Positions 51,314 through 60,620 of a DNA stretch of 64,000 bases are shown here, one piece after another. The position numbers and the translations under genes were made by a program. Within the stretch, counting starts at the first letter, position 1, and every line of letters starts with the position of its first letter. The stretch comes from Parvibaculum sp. (GTDB lineage Bacteria; Pseudomonadota; Alphaproteobacteria; Parvibaculales; Parvibaculaceae), in NCBI GenBank assembly GCA_031291615.1, contig JARLIS010000010.1:62001-126000 (forward strand). The letters are read 5' to 3'. The notes under the pieces are model-generated. The model worked only from the letters and a program-made list of their open reading frames with translations. It did not search any database and was not told the origin of the DNA.

Positions 51314-52074
51314 GGCGATAATATACTTTGCAAACCCAACTTATTTGGGTTAGTATGGCTTCATTGAATGGAGCCGAAAATGTCTGTCCTGTCCAAAGCC
51401 TACTTTCACGATGAAGAAGCGGCTTACGCCAAACTAGAGGCGATCATCTGGCCGAATGGCCCGGTGTGCCCTCACTGCGGCGGGACGGAACGCATCTACA
51501 AGATGACGGCGAATGCTGAGAAGCGCATCCGCATGGGCCTCCACAAGTGCGGTGACTGCCGCAAGCAGTTCACTGTGAAGGTGGGCACGGTCTTCGAGTC
51601 CTCGCATGTGAAGCTCAATCTGTGGTTTCAGGCGGTATATCTGATGGCTTCTTCCAAGAAGGGTATCAGCGCACATCAGCTTCACCGCACCTTGGGCGTG
51701 ACCTACAAAACCGCTTGGTTCATGGCACATCGCATCCGCGAAGCCATGACCGTCATGGGCATGACGCCTATGGGCGGTGAAGGCGAGACGGTCGAGGTTG
51801 ATGAGACGTTCATTGGTCGCGTGAAGGGCGCGCCGAAGAAGCGCGCCTACCACCACAAGATGAAGGTGCTGACCCTAGTTGACCGTCGCGGCGAGGCTCG
51901 CAGCGTGGTCATCAAGAACTTGCAGCCGAAGACCATCATGCCGATCCTCAAGGCGAACATCGCCAAGGAGAAATATCTTGCCTCTGGCAATTGTTGCGTC
52001 TCCATAAAAATGGAGGACTCACCTTACCCGGTTATGGGCGGTTCGGGAATAGGTTTGCAAAGTATATTATCGCC
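51314..52074 (+). mobile_element. IS1595-family element, internally deleted, with intact ends
   Basis: 761 bases bounded by perfect 23-bp inverted repeats (51314-51336 and 52052-52074, starting GGCGATAATATAC and reading TTTGCAAACC inward) and an 8-bp duplication. The transposase frame loses family similarity after base ~51979, about 70 bases before the right end, so perhaps a third of the gene is gone while the ends remain. It is a non-autonomous, MITE-like derivative that a full-length relative could still move. Confidence 0.88.
51380..51979 (+). pseudogene. Truncated IS1595-family transposase
   Basis: The N-terminal zinc ribbon has CPHCG and CGDCRKQFTVKVGTVFESS; then the conserved GISAHQLHRTLGVTYKTAWFMAHRIREAM and the first catalytic Asp in VEVDETFIGRVKG. 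The second Asp and last catalytic residue, and the C-terminal ~100 residues, are absent. The frame stays open past the break into flanking DNA and on into the NTF2-like gene, but that is chance. ATG 51380 has GGAG upstream; ATG 51368 is an alternative. Confidence 0.85.
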
Positions 52075-52082
52075 TTTCATTT
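52075..52082. repeat. Target-site duplication, right
   Basis: TTTCATTT, identical to the left copy at 51306-51313. Confidence 0.9.
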
Positions 52083-52207
52083 ACCGTCCACTGGCATCTG
52101 ACTTTTATGACCTCCTGGGTAATTGGCACGGGCGCGTCGGTTCGCGATCTTCAACAGGACCGCGGCACGCAACGGCGCGTCGCCGCGAAACCCGAAGGAG
52201 AAATCCC

Positions 52208-52573
52208 ATGACGGACATAAGCAAATTGGTCGACGGCTATCTCGCCATCTGGAATGAAGCCGATGCCAAACGCCGCCGCGATCTCGTCGCCCGCTACTGG
52301 AACGAAGACGCCTCCTATATCGACCCGATCATGGCGGGCACCGGACACGATGGCATCGACAAAATGATCGCCGGCGCCCAAGCGCAATTCCCCGGCCACG
52401 TCTTCCGCCAGACCGGCAAGGCCGAGATGCACAACGACCGCTTGCGCTTCAGCTGGGTGCTGATGTCGCCCGAGGGCAAGGATGCCGGCATTGCCGGTTC
52501 CGACTTCGCCATCGTCGCCGGCGACGGCCGCTTCGCCGCCGTCACGGGTTTCCTCGACCGCGTGCCGGGGTGA
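52208..52573 (+). CDS. NTF2-like / SnoaL-type fold protein
   Basis: 121 residues. The pattern VDGYLAIWNEADAKRRRDLVARYWNEDASYIDPIMAGTGHDGI is that of NTF2-like small proteins, which act as isomerases, hydrolases or ligand binders. ATG 52208 has GAAGGAG. The IS element lies 126 bases upstream and may have separated it from its original promoter region or now supply one. It is convergent with aceA through a shared terminator. Confidence 0.82.
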   Translation: MTDISKLVDGYLAIWNEADAKRRRDLVARYWNEDASYIDPIMAGTGHDGIDKMIAGAQAQFPGHVFRQTGKAEMHNDRLRFSWVLMSPEGKDAGIAGSDFAIVAGDGRFAAVTGFLDRVPG

Positions 52574-52601
52574 GCGGGAACGGAGCGCAATCTCCCGAAA
52601 C

Positions 52602-52640
52602 AAAAAAGCCCGCGGGAGGTCTCCCCCCGCGGGCTTCGTT
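52602..52640. terminator. Bidirectional terminator between the NTF2-like gene and aceA
   Basis: AAGCCCGCGGG (52606-52616) pairs with CCCGCGGGCTT (52626-52636). The A-run before it gives a good T-run on the minus strand for aceA; the plus-strand tail is CGTTTCTT. Confidence 0.88.
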
Positions 52641-52668
52641 TCTTGGTCGTTCCCTCGATAGCTGAGGC

Positions 52669-53967
52669 TTAGTGCGCGCCGGCCTTCTTGAACTGGTCGG
52701 CTTCGGTCGAGTCGCCGAGAGCGGTCGTCGAGCTTTCGCCGCCGGCAGCCGCCAGCGCGACGAGGTCGAAGTAGCCCGTGCCGACTTCGCGCTGGTGGCG
52801 CGTCGCCGTGTAGCCCTTGGCTTCCGAGGCGAATTCCGCCTGCTGGAGTTCCGAATAGGCGGCCATGCCGCGGTCGCGGTAGCCGGACGCCAGTTCGAAC
52901 ATGCCGTGGTTGAGCTGGTGGAAGCCCGCCAGCGTCACGAACTGGTACTTGTAGCCCATCGCCGCGATTTCCTTCTGGAACTTCGCGATGGTCGCCTTGT
53001 CGAGGTTCGCTTCCCAGTTGAAGGAGGGCGAGCAGTTATAGGCGAGAAGCTGGTTCGGATACTTCTTCTTGACCGCTTCGGCGAAGCGCTTGGCGTCGGC
53101 GAGGTTCGGCTTCGAGGTTTCCCACCAGAGGAGGTCCGCATAAGGCGCGAAGGAGAGGCCGCGCTTGATGCAATGATCGACGCCCGTGCCCGGCTTCAGG
53201 CGGTAGAAGCCTTCCACCGTGCGGCCCTTGTCGAAGTCGATGAACTCGTGATCGCGCTCGTCGATGTCCGACGTGATCAGGTTCGCGGACTCGGCGTCGG
53301 TGCGCGCCATGATGAGCGTCGGCACGCCGGAGACGTCGGCGGCGAGGCGGGCGGCGTTGAGGTTGCGCTCATGCGCGCGGCTCGGGATCAGAACCTTGCC
53401 GCCGAGATGGCCGCACTTCTTTTCCGAGGCGAGCTGGTCTTCGTAGTGGACGCCGGCGGCGCCCGCTTCGATATAGGCCTTCATGATTTCGAAGCAGTTC
53501 AGCGGGCCGCCGAAGCCGGCTTCCGCGTCGGCGACGATCGGCAGGAACCAGTCGCGCTTGGCGCCGCCTTCCGAATGCTCGATCTCGTCGGCGCGCTTCA
53601 GGGCGCGGTTGATCTTCTTGGCGAGTTCCGGACCGGCATTCGCGGGATAGAGCGACTGGTCGGGATACATGGCGCCGGCCGTGTTGGCGTCGGCGGCAAC
53701 CTGCCAGCCCGAGAGATAGATCGCCTTCAGGCCCGCACGCGCCATCTGCATGGCCTGGTTGCCCGAGAGAGCGCCCAGCGAATGCACATAGTCGGTCGTG
53801 TGCAGAAGTTCCCAGAGCTTGTTCGCGCCCTTGGTCGCGAGCGTGTACTCGATGGGGAACGAGCCGCGCAGCTTCTCGACATCTTCAACGGTGTAGTTGC
53901 GCTTCACGTCGTCGAAGCGGCCCTTGGGCGCGCTCGGGATCAGGTCGTAAAAGGTCTTCTTGCTCAT
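52669..53967 (-). CDS. aceA: Isocitrate lyase
   Basis: Splits isocitrate to glyoxylate and succinate, the first step of the glyoxylate shunt. 432 residues with the signature KKCGHLGGK (Cys185), the Mg site in [10 protein letters not shown], and [15 protein letters not shown] 53967 has GAGGA nine bases upstream. It lies 43 bases downstream of malate synthase on the same strand, so the two probably form an aceBA operon, needed for growth on acetate, fatty acids or PHA. Confidence 0.97.
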   Translation of the reverse strand: MSKKTFYDLIPSAPKGRFDDVKRNYTVEDVEKLRGSFPIEYTLATKGANKLWELLHTTDYVHSLGALSGNQAMQMARAGLKAIYLSGWQVAADANTAGAMYPDQSLYPANAGPELAKKINRALKRADEIEHSEGGAKRDWFLPIVADAEAGFGGPLNCFEIMKAYIEAGAAGVHYEDQLASEKKCGHLGGKVLIPSRAHERNLNAARLAADVSGVPTLIMARTDAESANLITSDIDERDHEFIDFDKGRTVEGFYRLKPGTGVDHCIKRGLSFAPYADLLWWETSKPNLADAKRFAEAVKKKYPNQLLAYNCSPSFNWEANLDKATIAKFQKEIAAMGYKYQFVTLAGFHQLNHGMFELASGYRDRGMAAYSELQQAEFASEAKGYTATRHQREVGTGYFDLVALAAAGGESSTTALGDSTEADQFKKAGAH

Positions 53968-54010
53968 GGGATCAATCCTCGGGGTCAAGCAGTCGGGTTG
54001 GGGCTAGGGT

Positions 54011-55630
<1,620 letters not shown>

Positions 55631-55689
55631 GCGTCTCTCGCTCCGATGGCTCAATGGGGCGAGGTCATACAACCGCGACAAGGAAATGT

Positions 55690-55790
55690 CTAACCCATTC
55701 CTAAGTGATTGAAATTGTTAAAGTAAAGAACTTCACAGAAAATGACTTTAAATCTGTTGTCGATGTAAAGATTGTAAATTAAGCTGCCTT
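55690..55790. promoter_or_regulatory. AT-rich divergent control region of aceBA and the regulator gene
   Basis: A sharp AT-rich island in GC-rich DNA. It has repeated TAAAG words and TGTAAA twice nine bases apart (55764-55769 and 55773-55778). A plausible binding region for the adjacent RamB/ScfR-like protein; the exact site is not known. Confidence 0.45.
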
Positions 55791-55809
55791 TCGGCCAAGG
55801 AGTCCGCCC

Positions 55810-57255
55810 ATGTCCCAGGAGAAAAAAGTCTTTGCCGGCCCGCGCGTTAGGCGGCTCCGCCGCGAGCGCAACCTGACCCAGGCCCGCATGGCCGAAGACC
55901 TCGGCATTTCGGCGAGCTACCTGAACCTGATCGAGCGCAACCAGCGCCCCATGTCCGCCCAGATCCTGCTGAAGCTGGCCGAGGTCTATGACATCGAGCT
56001 TCGCAACCTTGGCGGCGACGACGAGGCGCGCGCGCTCACCGCACTCCGCGAAGTCTTCGCCGACCCCCTGTTCCGCGACAGCGGCCTCACCGCGCAGGAC
56101 ATGCAGGAGGTTTCCGCTGCAAGCCCCGCAGGCGCCGAAGCCGTCGCCACGCTTTACCGCGCCTATCAGCAGGCGGTGGCGAACACCTCGCTCCTTGCCG
56201 AACGCCTTGCCGACCGCGACCTCCTCGATGGCGGGCAGGTGGGCAGTGCGCCGCTCGAAGAAGTCCGCGACTTTATCAACAGCCGCAACAACCACTTTCC
56301 CGCGCTCGACGAAACCGCCGAGGAGCTTTACCGCAAGGCGCAGCTTGGCGCGGACGAGCCCTATGTGAGCCTCCGCAACTATCTGCGCGCCGCCCATGGC
56401 GTCACCACGCGCGTCGTCCCCGCCGACATGATGTCGGGCGAGCTGCGCCGCTATGACCGCCATCGTCAGACGATCTTTCTCTCCGAGCTGCTCGACCAGC
56501 CGGGCCGTTCCTTCCAGCTCGCCTATCAGCTTGGCTACTTCGAGCAGTCCCGCGCCATCGAGGACATCGTCGAAAGCTCGGAAATAAAGGACGACGAGGC
56601 CCGCACGCTGACGCGCGTGGCGCTTGCCAATTATTTCGCCGCCGCGCTGCTGATGCCCTATGCGGCCTTCCTCAGGACGGCGGAAGAAGCGCGCTACGAC
56701 ATCCGCCTCATGGGCCGTCGTTTCGGCACCAGCTTCGAGCAGGTCTGCCATCGCCTGACGACCTTGCAGCGCCCCGGCGCGCGCGGCATTCCCTTCTTTC
56801 TGATCCGTGTCGACAATGCGGGCAATGTGTCGAAGCGCTTCTCGGCGGCGGGCTTCCACTTCGCCCGCTTCGGCGGCACCTGTCCGCGCTGGAACGTGCA
56901 TGACGCATTCCGCGTGCCGGGCGAGATTTATACGCAGGTCATCCAGATGGAAGACGGCGTGCGCTACTTCTCGATCGCGCGCACGGTGAGCCGCGGCGGC
57001 TCGGGCATCGGCGTGCCGGGCGATCAATATGCCGTCGGCCTCGGCTGCGAAATCGCCCATGCAAAAAAGCTCGTCTACAGCCAGGGTTACGATCTCGACG
57101 ACGAGCGCGGCGCGACGCCCATCGGCGTCAATTGCCGCCTCTGCGAAAGGCTCGATTGCTCGCAACGCGCTTTCCCGCCTCTGAAACAGAAGCTCCGTGT
57201 CGAGGATCACGTGCGCGGCGTCTCGCCTTTCGGCGTGCCGGTGTCGCGTGGCTGA
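55810..57255 (+). CDS. RamB/ScfR-type short-chain fatty-acyl transcriptional regulator
   Basis: 481 residues. An XRE helix-turn-helix at ~10-65 (RRLRRERNLTQARMAEDLGISASYLNLIERNQRPMSAQILLKLAE) is followed by an ImmA/IrrE-like region without an obvious HExxH (LLDQPGRSFQLAYQLGYFEQ) and a C-terminal domain with Cys in NCRLCERLDCSQRAFPP. Corynebacterial RamB and mycobacterial Rv0465c have this form and control aceA/aceB. Its place divergent from aceBA argues for the same job here. tonB starts inside its last codons. Confidence 0.9.
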   Translation: MSQEKKVFAGPRVRRLRRERNLTQARMAEDLGISASYLNLIERNQRPMSAQILLKLAEVYDIELRNLGGDDEARALTALREVFADPLFRDSGLTAQDMQEVSAASPAGAEAVATLYRAYQQAVANTSLLAERLADRDLLDGGQVGSAPLEEVRDFINSRNNHFPALDETAEELYRKAQLGADEPYVSLRNYLRAAHGVTTRVVPADMMSGELRRYDRHRQTIFLSELLDQPGRSFQLAYQLGYFEQSRAIEDIVESSEIKDDEARTLTRVALANYFAAALLMPYAAFLRTAEEARYDIRLMGRRFGTSFEQVCHRLTTLQRPGARGIPFFLIRVDNAGNVSKRFSAAGFHFARFGGTCPRWNVHDAFRVPGEIYTQVIQMEDGVRYFSIARTVSRGGSGIGVPGDQYAVGLGCEIAHAKKLVYSQGYDLDDERGATPIGVNCRLCERLDCSQRAFPPLKQKLRVEDHVRGVSPFGVPVSRG

Positions 57256-57988
57256 TCGGCGCCGCCCCGATGCCGACCTCCCGCCGCCGGCAAGCAGCGT
57301 CGGCGACCGCGCGCTTGCTTTCGCTGCCGCCTTCACGCTTCACGCGGCCATTCTCCTGCCCTTCCTGATGCATCTCGAAACGCGCCATCAGGTCGCGCCC
57401 GGCGCTGCCGCCGTCATGGTCAACATCATCCGCGCCGACGACCCGGCGAAGGCGGCGAAAGCGGAGCCCGAAAAGCCCGCAGAAAAGCCGGCGGAAAAAC
57501 CGTCCGAAAAAGCCGAGCCGCCCCGGCAGAAGCCTGTCCCCTTGAAAACGCCGGTGGTGGAAAAGCCTCTTCCATCGGCTTCCGCGCCCGCGGCGCGGTC
57601 GTCCTCCGCTGCGCCATCCTCAAGCGCGGCGACGAACGGAAAGCCCGGCGGCGTCGCCGTTTCAGGCGCGTCGGAGGCTGGCGTCGGCAACGCGACCGCC
57701 AAGGCGAGCTATCTCGACAAGCTGCAATCCTGGCTCGCATCGCATAAGCGCTATCCGAAGGCCGCGAGGCGCCTCAGGATCGAAGGCGTGGCGATCCTGG
57801 ATTTCACGCTCGCCCGCGACGGCAGCGTCATTTCCCACACAATCGAAAAGAGCTCGGGCTCGGAAATTCTCGACCGGGAAGTGGAAGAGATGCTCGAACG
57901 CGCCGCGCCTTTGCCGGCGCCGCCCCCGACGCTTCGCGGCGACGAACTCGACTTCCGCTTTCCGATCCGCTTCAGGATGGACGACTGA
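57248..57988 (+). CDS. tonB: TonB-family energy transducer
   Basis: 246 residues. GTG 57248 overlaps the regulator stop by eight bases. A membrane anchor (LAFAAAFTLHAAILLPFLMHL) is followed by a Pro/Lys/Glu-rich linker (EKPAEKPAEKPSEKAEPPRQKPVPLKTPV) and a C-terminal TonB domain with YLDKLQSWLASHKRYPKAARRLRIEGVAILDFTLARDGSV. It transmits the proton-motive force to outer-membrane receptors. ExbBD are not in the window. The start codon is uncertain; no better in-frame start with a ribosome site is visible. Confidence 0.85.
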   Translation: MADRRRPDADLPPPASSVGDRALAFAAAFTLHAAILLPFLMHLETRHQVAPGAAAVMVNIIRADDPAKAAKAEPEKPAEKPAEKPSEKAEPPRQKPVPLKTPVVEKPLPSASAPAARSSSAAPSSSAATNGKPGGVAVSGASEAGVGNATAKASYLDKLQSWLASHKRYPKAARRLRIEGVAILDFTLARDGSVISHTIEKSSGSEILDREVEEMLERAAPLPAPPPTLRGDELDFRFPIRFRMDD

Positions 57989-57994
57989 GGCGGG

Positions 57995-58102
57995 CTAGAG
58001 TCCTAGGATGGCCCGCAGCGCATAGGCGAAAACCGCCAGCGCGGTGACGCCCGCGACCCACAGTCCCACGAACCAGGCGAAGCGCCGCTGGCCCTCAGTC
58101 AT
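57995..58102 (-). CDS. CydX-like small subunit of bd oxidase (35 aa)
   Basis: ATG 58102 overlaps the cydB stop by eight bases. The peptide is MTEGQRRFAWFVGLWVAG... to a Leu end, with one membrane helix (residues 9-33), the form of CydX/DUF2474 peptides placed after cydB. An in-frame ATG six bases earlier is possible. Such subunits stabilise the haem pocket of cytochrome bd. Confidence 0.8.
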   Translation of the reverse strand: MTEGQRRFAWFVGLWVAGVTALAVFAYALRAILGL

Positions 58103-59102
58103 CTCCATAGCCGCCATGCGCGCTCGCCTTGCCGCGGAAGACGCTATAGGCGTACCAGGTATAGAAAAGGATCATCGGCAGCGTGATTGCGACGCCGACG
58201 AGACCGAAGATGATCGTGGCGTCGGGCGCGGCGGCCGCGTGGATCGTCAGCGACGGCGGCACGATGTTCGGCCACAAGCTGACGCCGAGCCCGAGAAAGC
58301 CGAAAAAGAAAAGCAGGATCGCGAAGACGAAGGGAAGCCTTTCGCGCCCGGCGATGAGCGACCAGTAGAGCGCAACCGCCGATGCGAAGGCGAAGATCGG
58401 TATCGGCGCCAGTGCGAGGATGTTGACGCCGCTGAACCAGCGTTCCGCGATGGCCGGCGAAAGCAGCGGCGTCAGAATGCTGACTGCGCCCATGGCGATG
58501 AGTACGCCGCCGCCCATGACCATCGCCGCGCGCCGCGCCCAGACTTGGGTTGCATGTTCCGTCTTGAGCACAAGCCACGCCGCCCCGAGAAGCCCATAGC
58601 CGCAGACGACGCCGATGCCGGTGAGAACCGAGAAGGGCGTGAACCAGTCGAATAGCCCGCCGGCGAAATGGCCGTTCTCGATCCTGACGCCGTGGATCAA
58701 CCCGCCGAGCAGCATGCCTTGCATCAGCGCCGAGAAGACGGAGCCGCCGAAGAATGCGCGGTCCCAGATGTATTTGCTCGTCGTCGCGCTGTGGCGGAAC
58801 TCGAAGGCGACGCCGCGAAAGATGAGCGCGAAAAGAAGCCCCATGATCGGCATGTAGAAGGCGGGCAGAACGATCGCATAGGCGGTCGGAAAGAAAACCA
58901 TCAGCCCGCCGCCGCCCAGCACCAGCCAGGTCTCGTTGCCGTCCCAGACCGGCGCGACCGAATTCATCATCGTGGAGCGCGCGGTGTGGTCGGGGGCGAA
59001 GGGAAAGAGAATGCCGACGCCGAGATCGAAGCCGTCGAGCAGAACATAGAAAAGAATACCGAGCCCGATGACGGCGGCGGCTATGAGGGGAAGGTCGATC
59101 AT
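58095..59102 (-). CDS. cydB: Cytochrome bd ubiquinol oxidase subunit II
   Basis: 335-residue membrane subunit with about eight helices. It has VWDGNETWLVLGGGGLMVFFPTAYA and FRGVAFEFRH, and the SLTIHAAAAP stretch near the end as in CydB. Its ATG overlaps the cydA stop as ATGA (59099-59102), so the two are coupled. With cydA and the peptide above it forms the bd-type terminal oxidase. Confidence 0.95.
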   Translation of the reverse strand: MIDLPLIAAAVIGLGILFYVLLDGFDLGVGILFPFAPDHTARSTMMNSVAPVWDGNETWLVLGGGGLMVFFPTAYAIVLPAFYMPIMGLLFALIFRGVAFEFRHSATTSKYIWDRAFFGGSVFSALMQGMLLGGLIHGVRIENGHFAGGLFDWFTPFSVLTGIGVVCGYGLLGAAWLVLKTEHATQVWARRAAMVMGGGVLIAMGAVSILTPLLSPAIAERWFSGVNILALAPIPIFAFASAVALYWSLIAGRERLPFVFAILLFFFGFLGLGVSLWPNIVPPSLTIHAAAAPDATIIFGLVGVAITLPMILFYTWYAYSVFRGKASAHGGYGDD

Positions 59103-60523
59103 GGCGCGCTCTCCCTTGCGGCTTCCTCGGGCGGCAGGACGAGGCCCGGACGCGCGCCCTGTATGGCGCCCGGCGCTTCGCTGCCGCTGCCATCCGCACC
59201 GGGCTCGAACGGCCTCGGACCGATGCGTATCATCTTGATGACATAGTAGAGATAGGCGCCGAAGAGGCCGCCATAGACGATGAGGAAGATCGTCAGGCTC
59301 GTCGTCACCGCGCCTGCGTCGACGACCGGCGAGATGCTGTCCTTCGTGCGCAACAATCCGTAGACGGTAAATGGCTGCCGCCCCACTTCCGCGACATACC
59401 AGCCCGACAGGATGGCGACGAGGCCGAAGGGCGTCAGCAGCGCCGAGAAGCGCATCAGCCATTTGTCGCTGTCGAGCGCGCCGCGCAGACGCGCGACGGC
59501 GCCCCAGCCCGCCAGCAGCAGAAACGAAAGGCCGAGCGCGACCATGACCCGGAACGACCAGAAGACGATCCCGACCGGCGGCCGGTCCTCCTTCGGCACA
59601 TCCTTCAGGCCCGGCACCACGCCATGCAGGCTATGCGTCAGGATGAGGCTCGCGCCGCCCGGAATGGAAATCTCAAAATGATTGGTCTCCTTCTCCGCGT
59701 CCGGAATGGCGAAGAAGATGATCGGCGCGCCCGCCTGCCTGTCCCAGTTGGCTTCCATCGCCGCAACTTTGACCGGCTGGTGCTCGAGCACGTCGAGCCC
59801 GTGCTGGTCGCCGAGGAAGATTTGCAGCGGCGCGAGCACCAGAATGGCCCACATCGCAATCGAATAGCTCTTGCGCGCCAGCACCGTGTGCCGCCCCGCA
59901 AGAAGATAGATGGCCGAAACGCCAGCGATGACGAGCGCGGAGGAGAGATAGGCGCCCGCCACCATATGCGACAGGCGATAGGGGAAGGACGGGTTGAAGA
60001 TGATCGCGAGCCAGCTGTCGGGCACGAAATGATCGCCTTCCATATGCGCGCCTTGCGGCGTCTGCATCCAGCTGTTGGCGGCGATGATCCAGAAGGCCGA
60101 GACCGTCGTGCCTGCGCCGACAAGGCTTGTTGCGAGGAAATGGAGCTTCGGCCCCACCTTGTCCCAGCCGAACAGCATGATGCCGAGAAAACCGGCTTCC
60201 ATGAAGAAAGCGGTCAGCACCTCATAGGCCATCAGCGGTCCGAGAACCGGCCCGACGATGCGCGAGAACTCCGCCCAGTTCGTGCCGAACTGATAGGAGA
60301 GCACGATGCCGGAGACGACGCCCATGCCGAAGGAAAGCGCGAAGATGCGCACCCAGAACTGATAGAGGCGCTTCCAGGCTTCCTCGCCGGTGCGCAGCCA
60401 CAGGGCCTCCACCAGAACCAGAAAGCCCGAGATGCCGATCGTCAGGGCAGGGAAAATAATATGAAAGGAGATGGTGAACGCGAATTGGAGTCGCGACAGG
60501 ACGACGACGTCGATATCCGGCAT
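59099..60523 (-). CDS. cydA: Cytochrome bd ubiquinol oxidase subunit I (CIO type)
   Basis: 474 residues; reduces O2 with quinol. Haem ligands sit in ISFHIIFPA (His, b595) and near GMGVVSGIV; the Q-loop region GDQHGLDVLEHQPVKVAAMEANW keeps the conserved Lys and Glu. The Q-loop is short, as in cyanide-insensitive (CioA) oxidases, and GRQPF replaces GRQPW. ATG 60523 has GGAGGTGA. Such oxidases serve at low oxygen or under cyanide and nitric-oxide stress. Confidence 0.95.
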   Translation of the reverse strand: MPDIDVVVLSRLQFAFTISFHIIFPALTIGISGFLVLVEALWLRTGEEAWKRLYQFWVRIFALSFGMGVVSGIVLSYQFGTNWAEFSRIVGPVLGPLMAYEVLTAFFMEAGFLGIMLFGWDKVGPKLHFLATSLVGAGTTVSAFWIIAANSWMQTPQGAHMEGDHFVPDSWLAIIFNPSFPYRLSHMVAGAYLSSALVIAGVSAIYLLAGRHTVLARKSYSIAMWAILVLAPLQIFLGDQHGLDVLEHQPVKVAAMEANWDRQAGAPIIFFAIPDAEKETNHFEISIPGGASLILTHSLHGVVPGLKDVPKEDRPPVGIVFWSFRVMVALGLSFLLLAGWGAVARLRGALDSDKWLMRFSALLTPFGLVAILSGWYVAEVGRQPFTVYGLLRTKDSISPVVDAGAVTTSLTIFLIVYGGLFGAYLYYVIKMIRIGPRPFEPGADGSGSEAPGAIQGARPGLVLPPEEAARESAP

Positions 60524-60566
60524 GAGTCACCTCCGATTGCCCGCGAATATACACGAGCGCGAGGCA

Positions 60567-60593
60567 GGACACATGCACACAATGTCCCGGGAC
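60567..60593. promoter_or_regulatory. Palindromes in the cydA upstream region
   Basis: GGACA-N11-TGTCC (60567-60587) overlaps GTCCCGGGAC (60584-60593). They lie 45-70 bases upstream of the cydA ATG and 28 bases from the stop of the sensor kinase gene. A regulator site is possible; none is identified. Confidence 0.3.
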
Positions 60594-60620
60594 TTATTGC
60601 CGCGGCTTCTAGATGACGGT

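Noticed and set aside
51368..52573. One open frame joins the IS transposase N-terminus to the NTF2-like protein (401 codons).
   Set aside because: The join runs through the IS right end, target duplication and non-coding DNA, and the NTF2-like gene has its own ATG and ribosome site. It is a chance open frame, not a domesticated fusion.
55690..57336. A 548-codon open frame antisense to the RamB/ScfR-like regulator.
   Set aside because: Same low-information composition, and the plus-strand gene has clear domains.
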